A DNA stretch of 64,000 nucleotides from Siderastrea radians (GCA_964017195.1 OZ024891.1:7465994-7529993), one strand, 5' to 3'; positions 38,831 to 52,459 are shown, counted from the first letter of the stretch. Translations and numbers: made by a program. The notes: generated by a model from the sequence alone, not told the origin.

Positions 38831-41800
38831 AAAACGATAAAAACAACTGTCGGTTTATTTCTGCTTGTTTTTTTAATGTCCAACTGGGGCGCCTTTGTTT
38901 TAACTTTCGTGAATTGCTATGAATGATTTAAGTCAACTATCTCTGCAGGCTTAAGACAAAAAATACCTACGAAAAAAGACATAAACTCAGTTATCTGTGA
39001 AAAAAAGATCGTTTTTAAAGACTATTTTCTTTCTGTTATGAAGACAGTTAAAACAATTATTCACACAGCCCCAATAGGAAGAGTAAAACTGAAACATTAA
39101 ATGTTAAATTAAAATTTATATTAGAAAATATGGGTTGAAGACGTTTGCACCTGTTTTTAGGTCTTTTATCGCCACAAACTAGACGGCAATACTGGGCAGG
39201 TCTCATCAGGGCATTATTCTATAGATGATAATTTTCTTTTGCATCGCTACCAAAGTATTGACAACATAAGGCGAATACGTTATGATTGTCCAGTGGTGTT
39301 ATATAAAATTGGTACGTGTAATCGTGTGAGGCCGAGTAGAATCAATGCCGGACAAATTTTCACGCTTAGTGACAAAAACGTTTAGCGACGAGGGCGATTC
39401 GCAAAAAACTCTCTTAAAAGTAAATCCTTAATTCTACGAGTACTTATCGCGATTACTATCATCGAGGGAACAATTCTCTAAAACCTTTTAGGCATTTGAA
39501 AAAAAAAACACTACGCGACTGAATCAAACTCTTCAGCTGAATTTCGTGTAGAAAGTATACTGATTGTCCCTCTCAATTTTTGTTAAGCTTGCAAGAATCC
39601 TTAACGAAGTAGAGGAACTTGACAACAGCAACAACAAGCTTTATTTGCATGACCATAAGTACATACAGTACAGACAGTACAGAAAATCCGCCAGGCGCCT
39701 GGCCGATCCAAAGTTACTTATAATAAGCTTTTTAAACACAAACAATCGCTCGAATAACGTTTGGAATTTTCTTTTTAATTTTAATGTTCGGTCACCCGAT
39801 AGTCGTAAGTTTTTTGCCAAACAACACAGGTTCCTGAAATGAATCTACTTAGCAATTACTGGCTTAAGAATCCTGTTCAAAAAGGAGGAGTGAAAGGATT
39901 AAGCACCCTCAGTCACAGATGAAATGCTCTCGACAGCACCAAGAGGAAGATATCAAGTGAACGTTTGCAAGGAGAACAAACAGTATACAGCAATAAGCAG
40001 CCGGACCTACATCAAAGTACAGTGAAAATATCGTAAGACAAACGATGAACAAAGCTGTCATTCTAAACCACGATGACAACCACATCTTTCATAACGATCT
40101 AATGATTTAACAATTTTTCGAAGACACGAGCGCATAACAAAAATTGTCGAACTAACGTTTTCAAGTTATAATCCATTTTCCATCCTAGCCATCTGTGGCC
40201 AAAGACACTTTGGTGATAATTTGACTGCACTAGTATAGCGTGTTTGAACAAAACTGTGCCATTATTTTTTCGGTTTTTGTTAATTTCACACTATTCAGAT
40301 TGTAGGGGTTGGGAACGGGGGAATCTGCCCACACGGACTTTGGGCGTTTATAACTTTTTTAAGATGCAAGCTAAAGACACTAAACTTGAAGACTTTCCCT
40401 AAAATATCTCAGGAAATAATTTGATGTAGCAAGTTTTTGTTTCAAATTTTATGTTACCACGGCAACCAATTTAGACAGGTACTTTTTCAGAATTTATAAA
40501 TGTTTCTCTTTTTAATAAAAAATTAAAACATTATTCCGGTACCTCCACATTTTGATTACTTTTTTATGAGTTTTGGCGTTTTTTAGAGGTTTTGGGCAAA
40601 ATTAAGAAATCCAAGATGCCGGATTTAAGATGGCCACCGTTTGAGAACATGACACAATTCTTACGTCATGTGACGTCATCAGCTTATGTTGCGGACTTCA
40701 AAGGAAACATTTTTGACTATCTGCCCTCCAAGGGCGGGGTGTTTGGTTTGGGGGACCATTCTGGAATGAGAATACTTGGAATGGGTTTTTGCCATCCTGT
40801 TCTCATTCCGGAATCTTTAGAATGGTAGCTTATGCCACTCCATGTATTCTGCTATTTGGAATCCGCGCCTTCCCTTTCCAGAAGACCAAAGAAAGCACGG
40901 TCTGCATAGCTTTCAAATGAGACTTTTGGCTTGCAAAGTATTGCAAAGGCAAAGTTCTTTTAATACGAGCATATTTTTGTGATTCATTAATGGCTTCAAT
41001 CCCACTATATTTTTTAGTTAAGAGAAAATTTGCATGACTCAACATGTGTCTTTCATTCCTTTAGTTAAAGGATTACACTGCATGCCGCGTGCCCTACTAT
41101 TGATATATTCACTAAAAATAAATTTTAAATCTCTTGACAACGTTTTGACAACTTTCTGATGGCTTCCGTCTCAACTGGCCAATGTGATCCATGAACTGTG
41201 AAAGGCGGAGTCACAAGACAGGGTCTCACAGGTATGTGGCGGGGGGGGGGGGGGAGGTACGGTGGTTGAACCCTGGAGCCCCGACATTTTTGCCCTGAAG
41301 CCCGGAGCCTGAAGCCTTTTTCTACTTGTAGCCCGGGCAAAAATGATGATTCTGGCTAAACGGGGCCCTAGAGTAGAGCCATGGAGCCTAGAGCCCCAAT
41401 GTTTCTGTCTTGGAGCCCTGTATTTTTTAACCCGGAGCTCTGGAGCCCCAAACCTCTTTAGGAAAGACCCTGACAAGAGCAAACCGTGGAAACTTTACAA
41501 CTCCGTCCCCGGCCTACTTTTCGTGCATTGAATTTGGCCAATTCACATGAAAGCCTTGTTGTCGAGCACAGTGTGCAAGCGGTGCAACGCAGAACTGTAA
41601 CGTGGTCGCCAAAGAATAGAGATGTGTGTGCAGCCCTTGTTAAAAGTTAGGGAAAGTCCGTCCGTAACTTATCTCCCATAAGTGAAAAATCCTAAACTAC
41701 GTCCTTTCCTCCCTGTTGTAGGGATTTCCCTTTATAATGCACTGTTGGGGATGGCACTAGCCACGCACGCGCAATGTCGTTTAAATTTCAGTTGCTCATA

Positions 41801-42396
41801 TGCATCTTCATACATTTCACCAATCTAGCGGCACAAACCGCTGCAAAAAAGCGTATAGCAAAATGCCACCTTTAAAAATCCCTTAGCAACGACGAGGTTA
41901 CTCATTCAAAGTAGAGATATGTCCGTGTTGTTGGCTGTGTACTTTTCCAGAATATCCAGATAACTAAACCATCCTTGAGTTAATCCAGCCATGGGATCAA
42001 TAACTTCTTATACGGCATATAGTAAATAATTTTGTTATCCCTTGATGGGTAGGGGTTTATTTGCTGGAAAAAGTTTTCAGCTTCTTGAATTTGAATTATG
42101 GTACCCCTGGGACAATCCCAAAGGGGAGTGTATGTCTGTGTGTATTTTGTTGTGTGTGGATGGGACAGAGTGGGGTGGGTACCTAATTCGCCATAACGAA
42201 GTGATGGTATTACCAGTTTCACCTTTCAGGGAGTAACTAAAAGGTTAACTTACTTTTAGGGTATTCATATCAGTCAAAATGCCACACTTGTGCCTCTGTG
42301 GTACCTTTACTGGCTCAAATTAATTAAACAATTATGGATGTGCTTTCTAAATCCCAGGAACTCTAGGCTCGGTCCCTCAGGACTACTCTACGAGAT
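38831..42396. other. Intergenic, dispersed repeats, no gene seen
   Basis: No supported coding region. 40590-40680 (atccaagatgccggatttaagatggccacc) resembles the cgccatcttggatttt segment near 25790 in inverse orientation, so a dispersed repeat is likely. 41240-41460 is a low-complexity tract built from repeated tggagccc/gaagcccgg words with a G12 run. Confidence 0.5.
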
Positions 42397-42575
42397 TCAA
42401 TACAATACAATACAATACAATACAATACAATACAATACAATACAATACAATACAATACAATACAATACAATACAATACAATACAATACAATACAATACAA
42501 TACAATACAATACAATTCAATAATATTTACATAGCGCTTATCCGTTTATGTGCTAAGCGCTTTACAATGCTTTAA
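42397..42575 (-). repeat. SINE/LINE 3' end with (TATTG)n tail
   Basis: On the minus strand: ttgtaaagcgcttagcac, then ggataagcgctatgtaaat, then a pure pentanucleotide tail of about 24 units (42397-42516). The paired aagcgct words before an AT-rich tail match the 3' end common to many marine-invertebrate retroposons. The rest of the element is not recognisable. Confidence 0.65.
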
Positions 42576-43270
42576 AAAAATAAAAGATACATTGTACATT
42601 GCTTCAAAGCTACATTGCTTTCAGACTTGTATGGGATTTTATCGTTACCACATCAAATGTTGTCCTCTGTGGTTTAGTGATAGTTGAAACGTACCAAGAT
42701 TTGGAAAGCCAGACAACCAATTCGGTTTTAACTGCCAGAAAAAAAATGGACAGCATTTGATGTGGCATGGAAACGTAAATGATTGTTTGGTGTTATTACA
42801 TTTGTTATTCTTTTATCACCAGTAACGATAAAAAGTCCCGCACAGATTTTTTTTCCGTCGTTCGTCGAGCCCCGAGTCTGTTGTGAACCTGGGATCCCTG
42901 TGGTAAATCGGGCCTCGATGTGTAGAACGAGTTTGGTATAATGTACTTCATCGCCAAAAACGTTTTTCAGTTTTGTCATGGAAAAACGGTACTTATATGT
43001 AGCCACAATTGCTACTTTCTTTAGTTTTTCATTTGGGCATGGATATAACACAAAGTTCGCCTTGTGTGGTAAAACTGATTGGCGTCAAACTAAGTTATTC
43101 TGAGTAACTTTTACCTAGTAACTTTTTTTTAGTCTAAGGATGTTGAAAACGTAGTATTTAAGGTAATATAGTGCCGTTGTTTTCAAACACTCCAAACCCT
43201 TTTTTAATCCTCGCTTCGCAGTTCTAGGGTTAATGTTTAATGTTTGGTAAAAACCATATTCAGCCAACTC

Positions 43271-46200
43271 TCACAAAAACGCTATGGCCAGGAAAATCAG
43301 AAGAAAGCCAAGAAGAGGTGGCTGCACTTTGGTTACACTGCTTTTAGGCGTAGTTGCTGCAGTGGTGCTTCCTGTTGGTTCTGCGGTGTCAATCAGGGCC
43401 ATATTGTTACACCTGGCTGAGTTGCAGCATTTAGCGTTGCAGGAGATGATTTGAATGGAAGGCTGGTTCTTAACTCTATCTCTAGCCAGTGCGCAGATGT
43501 ACGCCTCGGCTGAGGTGCAGTTGATCATGGAAGGATCAGAACTGTTATCCTAAAAACGAAATAACACTTTTGGTCAGCGGTACGAGGGAGGAGGTGGGAG
43601 AGTGGGAGAGGGAGGAAGCATCTGGTCGGAAATAAACACAGCAAAACGGTGTAAGTTTTCATTTTAACGCACCCAAAATGTCAGCCTGAGAAAACAGCCG
43701 ACGTTTAGCGAAATCTCCACTTGAGCCCTCGCAAAACGACGTCTGAGTAACAAGCGCAGAAATTCCATACTGATGACCTATCACTACCCAGATTTAGGTA
43801 GTGCCTCTGATTGGTTGAGACGAAATTCCGTCGCGTTTCAACCAACCAGAAGTACTACCTAGATCTGGGTAGCGGCACGTTATCAGTATAGAATTTCTGC
43901 GCTCGTTACTCAGACGTCGTTTTGCGAGGGCTCAAGTGACGACCTCGCGAAACGTCGGCTGTTTTCTTAGGCTACCAAAACGTCTGTGTTAAAAAACGTG
44001 AAACGTCTGTGTTAAAAGTAACATTTTTTGACACTTTATGAATATTGTTATATACAGTATCAGTCTTACATTAACTTTCAAGTGTCACGCATCGCCAGAG
44101 ACGTTTTCGTCCACTGATATGTACCAAAATGTCAGATAACAAAGATAAGTCGGGAACCTAAATTGAGACCAAACCCTGACTACGCTGCTAGCCAGGGTTT
44201 CAATCCCAGACTTAAAATTAGAACCATGTAACGAAGTGAGGATTCTTCGTATTCTTTGCTTTGATCTAGGCTGTAAATTATGACGCATTTAAGATTTTTC
44301 AGAGCTGATATCCGCTGATTATCGTAAAACCAAAACCAAAGTAATTATTTGAACCAATCACAACAGACGCAAAGCAAGATAATGAACCAATCGGAACTCG
44401 AAGTATTACATGTAACTCGCGTCATGCGCGGAAAAAGCAAGTGTGACCAAGCCACGATTGCTACTTGCTTTACTTCTGATTAGTTGAGAAGAGAGAGTGT
44501 GTTAAAGCAAAACCAAAGCAAAGGTCAATTAGTTTCGAAACTTGATTGAAAACCGCTCTAAGATTTAGCCTGTAAATAGAAAGAATTCATTCTTACCTTG
44601 GCTGCACATTCCATCGCATATGTCGGAATTTGAATTCCACTTAAAGTTGCCACAATCTTTGCCGTAATACAGGTGTCGTACTCTATGGTGATGTTAGTAC
44701 CTGGGATGGTCCCATTTTCGTTATCACAGTTTACCTCTGTCAATTGGGCTGCCGTGTTGCAAGTTTTTGGGGGGGACGTGCTATCGTCTGGGGTACACTT
44801 GTTGCAGTTTATTCCTAGAGCTGAGAAAAGAGAACAGTTGTCAAAAAGACAAACAGTGGAGGGCTTAATTCTCCAAAAGGGGAAACTATCGTTTTAATAA
44901 AAGGTATTGTCAGCTATTTTATCCAAGCAATTTCAGGAGAAGTGAGAAGACACAATTGCACCAACCAAAAAATAAGCAATAAGTGTCCCAGTTTCGATAA
45001 GGAAAATCGTTCACAGACATCGTTTGAATTAAGAATACTAGAGTACACATCTTATTCAAACTTTGTTACCATAATCCACACAAACACCTCATTTCGCGCC
45101 GATTGACTAAGTGTGGAGGGATGGAAAGTTGGGCGGAGGGGGGGGGGGGGTGGGTGGAGGATGGGTGGGTTCTGGGGTCGTAAACTTCACGCTTCTCGGA
45201 GTATGTGTTTGTTCCCGGATCCTTCCATCTTCCTTGGCGGCTCCCGTCACTGTTTTCTTCGGATACTGCCTCTTCTTACCCGGCGCCCTTCCATTTTCTC
45301 ACGAACCTCCACTGCCCCAAATCCCCCATACCCCGCCATACATGAGTGTTCCCTCTGTTACCGAATAAATAGCCTGCAAATGTTATACTGAGCCTTTTGA
45401 GACGTTTCAGTGTAAGAATGGAATGCTACATAGTTTGCGTGTTTTGACGGTTTCGACTGCATTAAAAAACACTCAATAGAGTGTTTTCACAGCGGCCATG
45501 TCAGAGATATAAAAAATTGAAACTATTTGCATAAAAGCAGAATCTATTTCCCAAAGGAGAAACATTTATTGTTTTGTACCACCAATATGGCCGCGGCGAC
45601 GTCACGAGAAAAACCTCTATAAAAATGGTAGCTAAAATCTGGAGTTCTATGTTCACGACTGATAATTCGATATCTACAATTTGAGTGTTCAAGATGTTTA
45701 GTTTCGTATCATAGAGACTTTCTCGTGGCCCAGGACGCAAGACAAAACAAAAAATATCCGCGTGAGTTTCGAGTAAAATGCATGTATGTCGCGCGTTTCC
45801 ATTCAAGCAAATTAGAGCTTTAGCATTATAGCACATATTGAAAACAATTAAAAAGGCGCTGCTTTCAAACGTCAGTGGTTTTTAGGAGCGACGCAAACAA
45901 CAAGCGAAGATGAACGAACGCAAACATCTACACCTGTCTGATTTGGCGATGAATTGAAGTTCTGCTCCCTTTTGAGCAAAAGAATATTTAAGTTCATATT
46001 TATGTGCAGTTTTATACTGTCGTAGAGCTTGAAAATATTTTACGTGAGCAAGCATAAAAGCGCGGCACGACCAAGAGAAAAACAATTAAAGTTTTAAAAG
46101 TTTTAAAAGTTTTGAAGGGGGTACAAAGTCTACTCGATGAATGCGATTACTTCAAGCATAGGAAATTAAAATTGCCTGTCGTAAGTTTTCGCCGATACAA

Positions 46201-46676
46201 AGATAATGCTGTAGTAAGATCGAAATTCTGCGTTTTTCGCTTCATAATCCCGTCTCTTTCTCTTATGTGTAGTTATAATTACAAAAGCATAGCTGTAGGT
46301 CTTGAATAATATGTTGTGTGTGTAGCAAGTCAATGAACGTAACAGTTGAAAACAAAGACACGCATTTGTTAGATCGAAGCTTATTTCTTTGAAAGGAAAA
46401 ATAACTAGTACTTGGAAAAGCATGGAATTGTTTTTAACTTCTACCGTGATCTCATAAATACATGGCTGTACAAGGCTTAGGTCTGCATCAAACTACAGAA
46501 CTGAAAGCTCCATGTTTCCCATATGTATAAAGGGTGTGTAGAATTATTTGCACGTCGGTAGAACATTTAAATTTTAAATTTGCGCTTAACGATGCTAAAA
46601 AATTCGAGTAAATCTACTCACCACTAGGCGAGAAGCAAACCATCAAAGTGGCTAAGATCAGAACGGTGTAATTCAT
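43271..46676 (-). CDS. Ly6/uPAR-type GPI-anchored protein, gene 2 (three exons)
   Basis: Exon 1 (46622-46676) starts at ATG in caccATG and encodes a signal peptide (MNYTVLILATLMVCF), with donor GTGAGT. Exon 2 (44597-44820) follows acceptor ttctcag and begins ALGINCNKC, with donor GTAAG. Exon 3 (43271-43549) follows acceptor gtttttag and ends with CNAKCCNSARCNN, a Thr-rich stalk and a hydrophobic tail. Joined: 558 nt, 185 residues, intron phases 1 and 0, and exon 1 has the same 55-nt length as in gene 1. This marks the two as paralogues. Expected at the cell surface via GPI; ligand unknown. A fold-back MITE lies in intron 2. Confidence 0.8.
43683..43974. mobile_element. 292-bp fold-back MITE in Ly6 gene 2 intron (MULE-like)
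   Basis: Nearly the whole element folds on itself: arms of about 130 bases begin AGCCTGAGAAAACAGCCGAC and mirror on the right. Flanks ccaaaatgtc (43673-43682) and ccaaaacgtc (43975-43984) are a 10-base near-identical pair, a probable ~9-10 bp target duplication. Long arms plus this length suggest a Mutator-like MITE. Confidence 0.8.
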
Positions 46677-47260
46677 GGTGAATCTTCTTTGCAAAATCTT
46701 CCCTTCAGAAATGATGTTGGCACTGAACTGTGGCACTAAAGATCGATGTGACAGCGCCTTCATTGAAATGATAATGAGCTCACGATGAAACTACTCAATA
46801 TTAAAATGCAGTGCACAATAATGAACAAACAGTATCCCGGATGCTTGTTTCATGAGCTTTTCAAATTTCCTGTGGAGATAGAAGAATGGTGTTTATCGCG
46901 GAGAGTTGGTTCGGGGAGGAAAACAACACGAAATAATGCTGCATGTTTATGTGCATTGTCGTGTGGTTGTCATGGGACTAAAAATTAAAGATATAAAGGG
47001 AAAAAATATTATCTGTAGGGCAAAACAGCGTAAATAAGTGGAACAATGAAAAAATTTGACTTCAAGAAAACTGGATAAATTAAGTCCGCCGCTCTTGACC
47101 GCCTCGCCCGTCTCATATCACCAGCAAAGTAAATTTTTTGCTTTTGTTATCGTTTCTAAGGCGGCGAATTCACTCAGTGCTGACCGATCAGTTTAGCAGA
47201 CGATGAACTCACTCTGAAACTCCAGTCTAGATTTTTCAAATTCCACTTTATTTACAATCT
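46677..47260. other. Upstream of Ly6-like gene 2, no gene seen
   Basis: Holds the 5' flank of the minus-strand gene. The open frame 46785-46988 has no supporting features. Confidence 0.4.
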
Positions 47261-47404
47261 GGGTTTACCTCGGTGTAAGAACCTGACAAGATTTTCTTTG
47301 TTTGTTAACTTTTGTTTTGCTGTACGGTATTGTTTAAAATGTTTTTGTTTCCTTTGTTTTACGTCATCCGTGAGTTTCACAGGTTCTTACACCGAGGTAA
47401 AGCC
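47261..47404. mobile_element. 144-bp MITE with 9-bp target duplication
   Basis: Terminal repeats GGTTTACCTCGGTGTAAGAA and its near-perfect inverse (one inserted base). Flanked by the perfect direct repeat TACAATCTG at 47252-47260 and 47405-47413. A 9-bp duplication suggests a Mutator-like origin. Confidence 0.85.
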
Positions 47405-47695
47405 TACAATCTGCTGGCTACATTTCCAAGCCTAATTATAGTAACAACTCTCAGTTCCACGATATCAAGTCGTTCATGAGGTCATGGAGAAGGCGCGCAG
47501 CGTTGCGTTTGCTATGAGTCGTCAGTTCTGGATTGAGTGGAATAAATGTTGAATTATTGAATAATTATAATGGAAATTTCTTGCAAGCAGCAACGAAATG
47601 ACGCCGATTAGAAAGAAGACAACACGTTTTCGTTTTGTGGAACACATGTTTCGGATATTCAATGATTATATTAATAACTGAATCATGAAAAATGT

Positions 47696-50278
47696 TCTAC
47701 CTGGCATTCTGGCCCTTGTTCGGAAGGCTATTAGTAGACAGTCTGAACTACGCCTTTGAGTTTGGAGAGCTTTCGAATTCACAGAAACAAGCCATAATAA
47801 CCTTAATAGAAAAGAAAGGAAAGGATAAAAGGATGATTAGAAACTGGCGCCCCATATCCTTGATTAATGTTGATGCGAAGATAGCTTCTAAAACGCTGGC
47901 AAAACGTTTGGAAAAGGTTTTACCCGAAATAATACACTCTAACCAAAACGCGTTTGTTAAAGGAAGATCTATTTTTGACGCAATCAGAACAATTGATGAT
48001 TTGATGGAGTATACTCAAGAGAAGGATCTACCCGGAATTTTAGTAGCTATTGATTTTGAAAAGGCTTTTGACACGCTTAATCTCAATTTTTTAATAAGAA
48101 CACTACACAAGTTTAATTTTGGCCCTTCTTTTATTCAGTGGATTCGAACATTGTACAAAAACGTAAAAAGTTGTGTAATGAACAATGGTTTTACAACAGG
48201 CCCCTTCACGTTAAGCAGGGGAGTCCGCCAAGGCGATCCACTTTCACCGTATCTCTTCATCATTGCGTTAGAAACTCTAACTATCAAGATTAGAAATGAC
48301 GATTCAATCAAAGGATTTAAAATAGGAGGAGAAACTACTAAACTTTCTTTATTTGCGGATGATATGACCTGTTTTGTACGAGACAAGGAATCTTATGCTT
48401 CCCTCTGCTATTCTGGAATCCTTTGGATCATGCTCTGGTTTGCGTGTGAATCACGAAAAAACGGAGATTTTAGCACTTGGTAATAGTATTCTACACGAGA
48501 AGGATTTTAATAACCATAAGGTTTGTGAAATTATTAAGATCTTGGGAGTTTATTTTGGTTATGACGAAAAACAGAGGAACGACTTAAATTTCCGACAAAC
48601 ATTAAAATCTATTAAAAAATCAACCAACATGTGGAAATGGAGGAACTTATCTCTTTTGGGCAAAATCCAAATTATTAAAACATTCGCAATTCCCAAGTTA
48701 ATGTTCAGAGCATCAGTTATTCCGATATCCAATGACCTTGCTAAAGAAGCTAATTCGATCTTCTACAACTTTATTTGGAATGGAAAAGATGAAGTTAAGC
48801 GCTGTGCGCTCATTTCAGATATTGATAAAGGTGGGCTGAAGATGCTAGATATCAAGTCTATGGTCAGTGCTAGACGTGTCATTTGTTTAAAGAAATTCTT
48901 AGAAGACTACCCAAGTACTTGGAAATCGATTTTAAACAGTTTTATTTTACCTGTTGGTGGGAGTCTAGTTCTGCATTGCAACTTTGACACCGTCAAATTA
49001 AAAACTCAGCTCCCGAAATATTACAAAGAATGTTTCGACGCATGGTCAGCTTTAAATAGTAGTACGCCTGTCACCTTTAATGATACTATGAACGAGATCA
49101 TTTGGAATAATAAGTTTATCTGCATTGATAACAAGTCTGTCTATAGAAATGATCTAGTTAACTTAGGAATCGTAAAGGTGGGCGACCTTATTACGGATAA
49201 CAATCTTTTCTTGCACGAAGACCCCTATGTGCCGATCTCTCCTGAACAACGTTTCTTTATTATGGGCGTCGTTCACTCTCTTCCATCGGATTGGAAAACG
49301 ATTATTAGATCTTCTGTCTGTACAAATGCAATAAAACCCATCCCTTGCACACCATATATTAAACTAAACTGTGGCTCTGTCCCTATCTCTGATGTCACCT
49401 CTAAACAGATATACGACTCTTTTTGGCGCAAAAAACAAACTCCTCCGACAGCACAACAAAAATTAACAGACAAGTACTCAGAGACATCCATTAACTGGGA
49501 AAAGGTTTACTCTCTCCCTTTCCCTACTACACTTGATTCCAAACTGAGAGAATTTCAATACAAAATTCTAAATAACATTGTCTTTACAAATGATAAATTA
49601 TTTCGCTTTGGCCTTTCGCAATCCCCTAATTGTACGTTTTGCAATGAAGAACCAGAATCCATCGAACATTTACTCTCCCGTTGTAAAGTGTCTTCTGAAT
49701 TTTGGAAAGAAGTCTTGTCCTGGCTGAAAGATAATAACATCATTATAGAATCCTTAAATGAGATAGGTTTGTTTTTAGGGAATTTTGAAAAAACGGAGAT
49801 TTCTTTATAATTAATCACATTCTGTTATTAGGCAAATATTACATTTATGTAAGGAAATGTCATGGAAGCTTACCCTCATTGAGAGGTTTTATTGCCAGGA
49901 TAAGACGTGTTTATAACATCGAACTCCATATTGCGAGGGAGAGGAATAAACTCACTACTCATTTTAAAAAATGGGAAAAGTTGGTAGCTGTCATGAACAC
50001 TCAGTAGAAAATAACCTTGTTATATCTAGTTGGTCTTCTTCACTTTTAGCTAACAATTATTTGCTTTGTATTTAATTTTTTCGTAACGTGTACAGTAATC
50101 AAGCTATTGTAAGTAATATATTGTAAGTACTGTAACGTGTATTGTAAGTAAGTTACTGTAAGTAATGTATTGTAAGTACTGTAACGCTTTTTGTAAGTTA
50201 AGTGGCTGTACGTAATGTATCCTAAGTACTGTATTGTGTTGTTGCAAAAAAAATAAACAAATTACAAAAAAAAAAAAT
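47696..50278 (+). mobile_element. 5'-truncated Tx1/L1-like LINE
   Basis: ORF2 fragment: fingers NWRPISLIN, QNAFVKGRSI, palm AIDFEKAFDTL, RGVRQGDPLSPYLF, catalytic SLFADDM, then a long C-terminal region ending in a CTFCNEEPESIEHLLSRC zinc knuckle and a basic tail to a stop at 50005-50007. Frame breaks occur near 48400 (just after FADD) and near 49792 (A6 run). The endonuclease and ORF1 are missing. TGAAAAATGT at 47686-47695 and 50279-50288 is a good target duplication, with an A-rich 3' end (50246-50276). Inactive copy. Confidence 0.85.
50105..50240. repeat. Degenerate short repeats in LINE 3' UTR
   Basis: Imperfect tandem words tattgtaagta and tactgtaacg, just before the A-rich end of the LINE. 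Confidence 0.7.
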
Positions 50279-50344
50279 TGAAAAATGTCGTTTTCTGACC
50301 AACACAATAGAGCTACTCTTGACTTCTCGTAGTATATGAGCTGA

Positions 50345-50565
50345 TAGCCTATTCAATACTTTAAGCCTCATTATCATTATACAAATTCTCCTTATTGATC
50401 TCCACATTTTCTGTTGAATACTAGTTGGGAGAACTTGTTTGAACATCAAGATGGTGATCATTTCCTGAATTCTCCTGACCTGTTTGTGTTACAATGCACT
50501 GATATAAAAAGGAGAAATACGGTGCTGATCACTATCAGGAATGAAAGGATTAATTTGCTTATACT
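50345..50565. mobile_element. Possible terminal-repeat element
   Basis: Left actttaagcc...aaattctcctta and right aaggagaaatacggtgctgatcac...gaatgaaagga are loosely inverted and similar in style to the elements at 26028 and 35947. Diverged, tentative. Confidence 0.35.
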
Positions 50566-51568
50566 CAGATGTTGTCTATATAAATAAATGTTAAACTTTA
50601 CCCTGTCGGGTTTATTTTTCACTTGGAGTTTTTATTCGTGAAGGTGAGCTGTATTATTTGGTACTTTTCTTCAGCTTCAACAAAATTTTTTTAACAACAA
50701 ACTATATATGACTCACAGTCCGTTAAGGATATATATGTTCTGAGAATAACTTTTTGACACTTATGTTAATCGGCCACAGACACGAGATGTCAAGTAGATG
50801 CATCGCCTATAAGATCAGAGTTAGCTGTGAGTATAATCTTCGTTATAATGCTGAGGTAGGTTTGATCTCCATACGAAAGCGTTGTATCAACGTAAAAATA
50901 GTATATCGCAATTTCGTTGTTTTTTAATGTTTAATTGTCGATGAGAATCAGCAGCATAAAGGTTCAGTTTCAAATAAAATTTGGCCGTGTGACCGCGGCG
51001 TTTATTCGAGGCCCGGCGTTTAATCTAGAAAAATACGGTATTTGAATATAATATCATATTCGATATGGTTCCAGTGTTCCTTTAAAATTTGTCTGAAGGT
51101 CAACACTGGCAACACAATATTAGTCACATGGTTAATCTTAACCAGGCGGTCGTTTTACAGATACAATAATTCCATTTTTTTTCAGGTCTTCTCCCCTGAA
51201 ATACGTCATTTAAAAGAAATAGACATGGCCAACCTTATAGTACGTTTCGTTTTTAAATAAAACTTCCGTGATTTGTCTGAAGGGCACTTGTAGGCGCATT
51301 TCAAGGAATCGAAAGAACTGGTCAATCAACTGAACTCTACCAACTAAATCAAGTTTTCTTTTATCCAACATTTTGGACTTTGAACTGCCTTTTATAAAAG
51401 TACAATTTAACAGTGAGAAAAGTTTATACCAGTGCATAAGTGTCAGAAAGAAAATAAATAGTAATAAAAAGCCAACGACAACAAACAACAGCTTTAACAA
51501 CAGGCATAAGGAGTCGTCTCTAAGCCATGCGAGCACGCCCACTAATTCCAGTTACACGTCGTTTATGA
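50566..51568. other. Between LINE and Penelope fragment, no gene seen
   Basis: Contains a doubled cggcgttta word (50996-51025). If the Penelope-like element inserted into the Polinton, this region might hold the missing polymerase start and terminal repeat, but I found no coding continuation here. Confidence 0.4.
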
Positions 51569-52255
51569 ATTCATTGTTTCCTCTGTTTTAATTTACCAAA
51601 ACCGCGCAGAAACAACAAACAACTAGTTTGTGACTCACCTGACAGCTTAACGGACGAAAACAAGTACTTAGACAACGTTTTCAACAAGAACAATTACAAC
51701 CGGGACTTTATTAGACACAACACTTACAGAAACTCCGAACCAAACGCTACGAACACTAACGCGACACCTGTCACTACTGCAACCATACCTTACATCAAAG
51801 GGACTTCTGAAACTATCGCACGAATCCTACAACCCTACAACATCCGCGTTGCTCACAATCCTATCACTACTTTACGACAGCTACTGACGAACGTTAAAGA
51901 CAAAGACGAACCGAGCGACAGACGGGGAGCAGTTTATAAAATCAAATGCTGCGACTGCCAGGCCACTTATATTGGTGAGACCGGCAGAAATCTGAACGTC
52001 CGACTGACTGAACACAAACGAGCGACTAGAAATGGTGATATCAACAATCACATTGCTGAGCACCATTTAAAAACAAACCACAGAATCGACTGGGACTCTG
52101 CTGAATGCGTTACCTACAGTACGGACTACTATCAACGAATCACTCTGGAAAGCTGGTTTACTAACTTAGAACAAACACCACTGAACCGTTGCCAACAGCT
52201 ACCTGCACCTTACAAACGACTGATTGCCGACAATAACAAGACAGACAAACAATAG
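51569..52255 (+). pseudogene. Penelope-like element, C-terminal part with GIY-YIG domain
   Basis: An open frame with no usable ATG. It carries the Penelope connector IPYIKGTSETIARIL and TLRQLL, then the GIY-YIG-type endonuclease: AVYKIKCCDCQATYIGE, RLTEHKR, and the late LESWFTNLE acidic segment, ending at TAG 52253-52255. The entire reverse transcriptase is missing, so this is a 5'-truncated insertion. The endonuclease nicks target DNA in intact elements. The downstream UTR (to about 52590) has a hammerhead-like motif and runs directly into the polymerase frame of the Polinton. Confidence 0.85.
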
Positions 52256-52459
52256 ACAAACTGACTCATTTGACTAACAATAGACCAACGGACATTTGAC
52301 TAACAAAAGACGGATCGAAACGCACCAATCACGTTTACAGTCTTCACAGCCAATAACATCACGGCTTAACTGACAGACGACCAATAACATCACGAGATCG
52401 TCGACCAATCAGGACAACGACCAGAGACTTATAGCATCTACTGACGATTTACAGTTCAC

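Noticed and set aside
42290..42523. Open frame ending in repeated QYNTI
   Set aside because: Translation of the (TACAA)n microsatellite.
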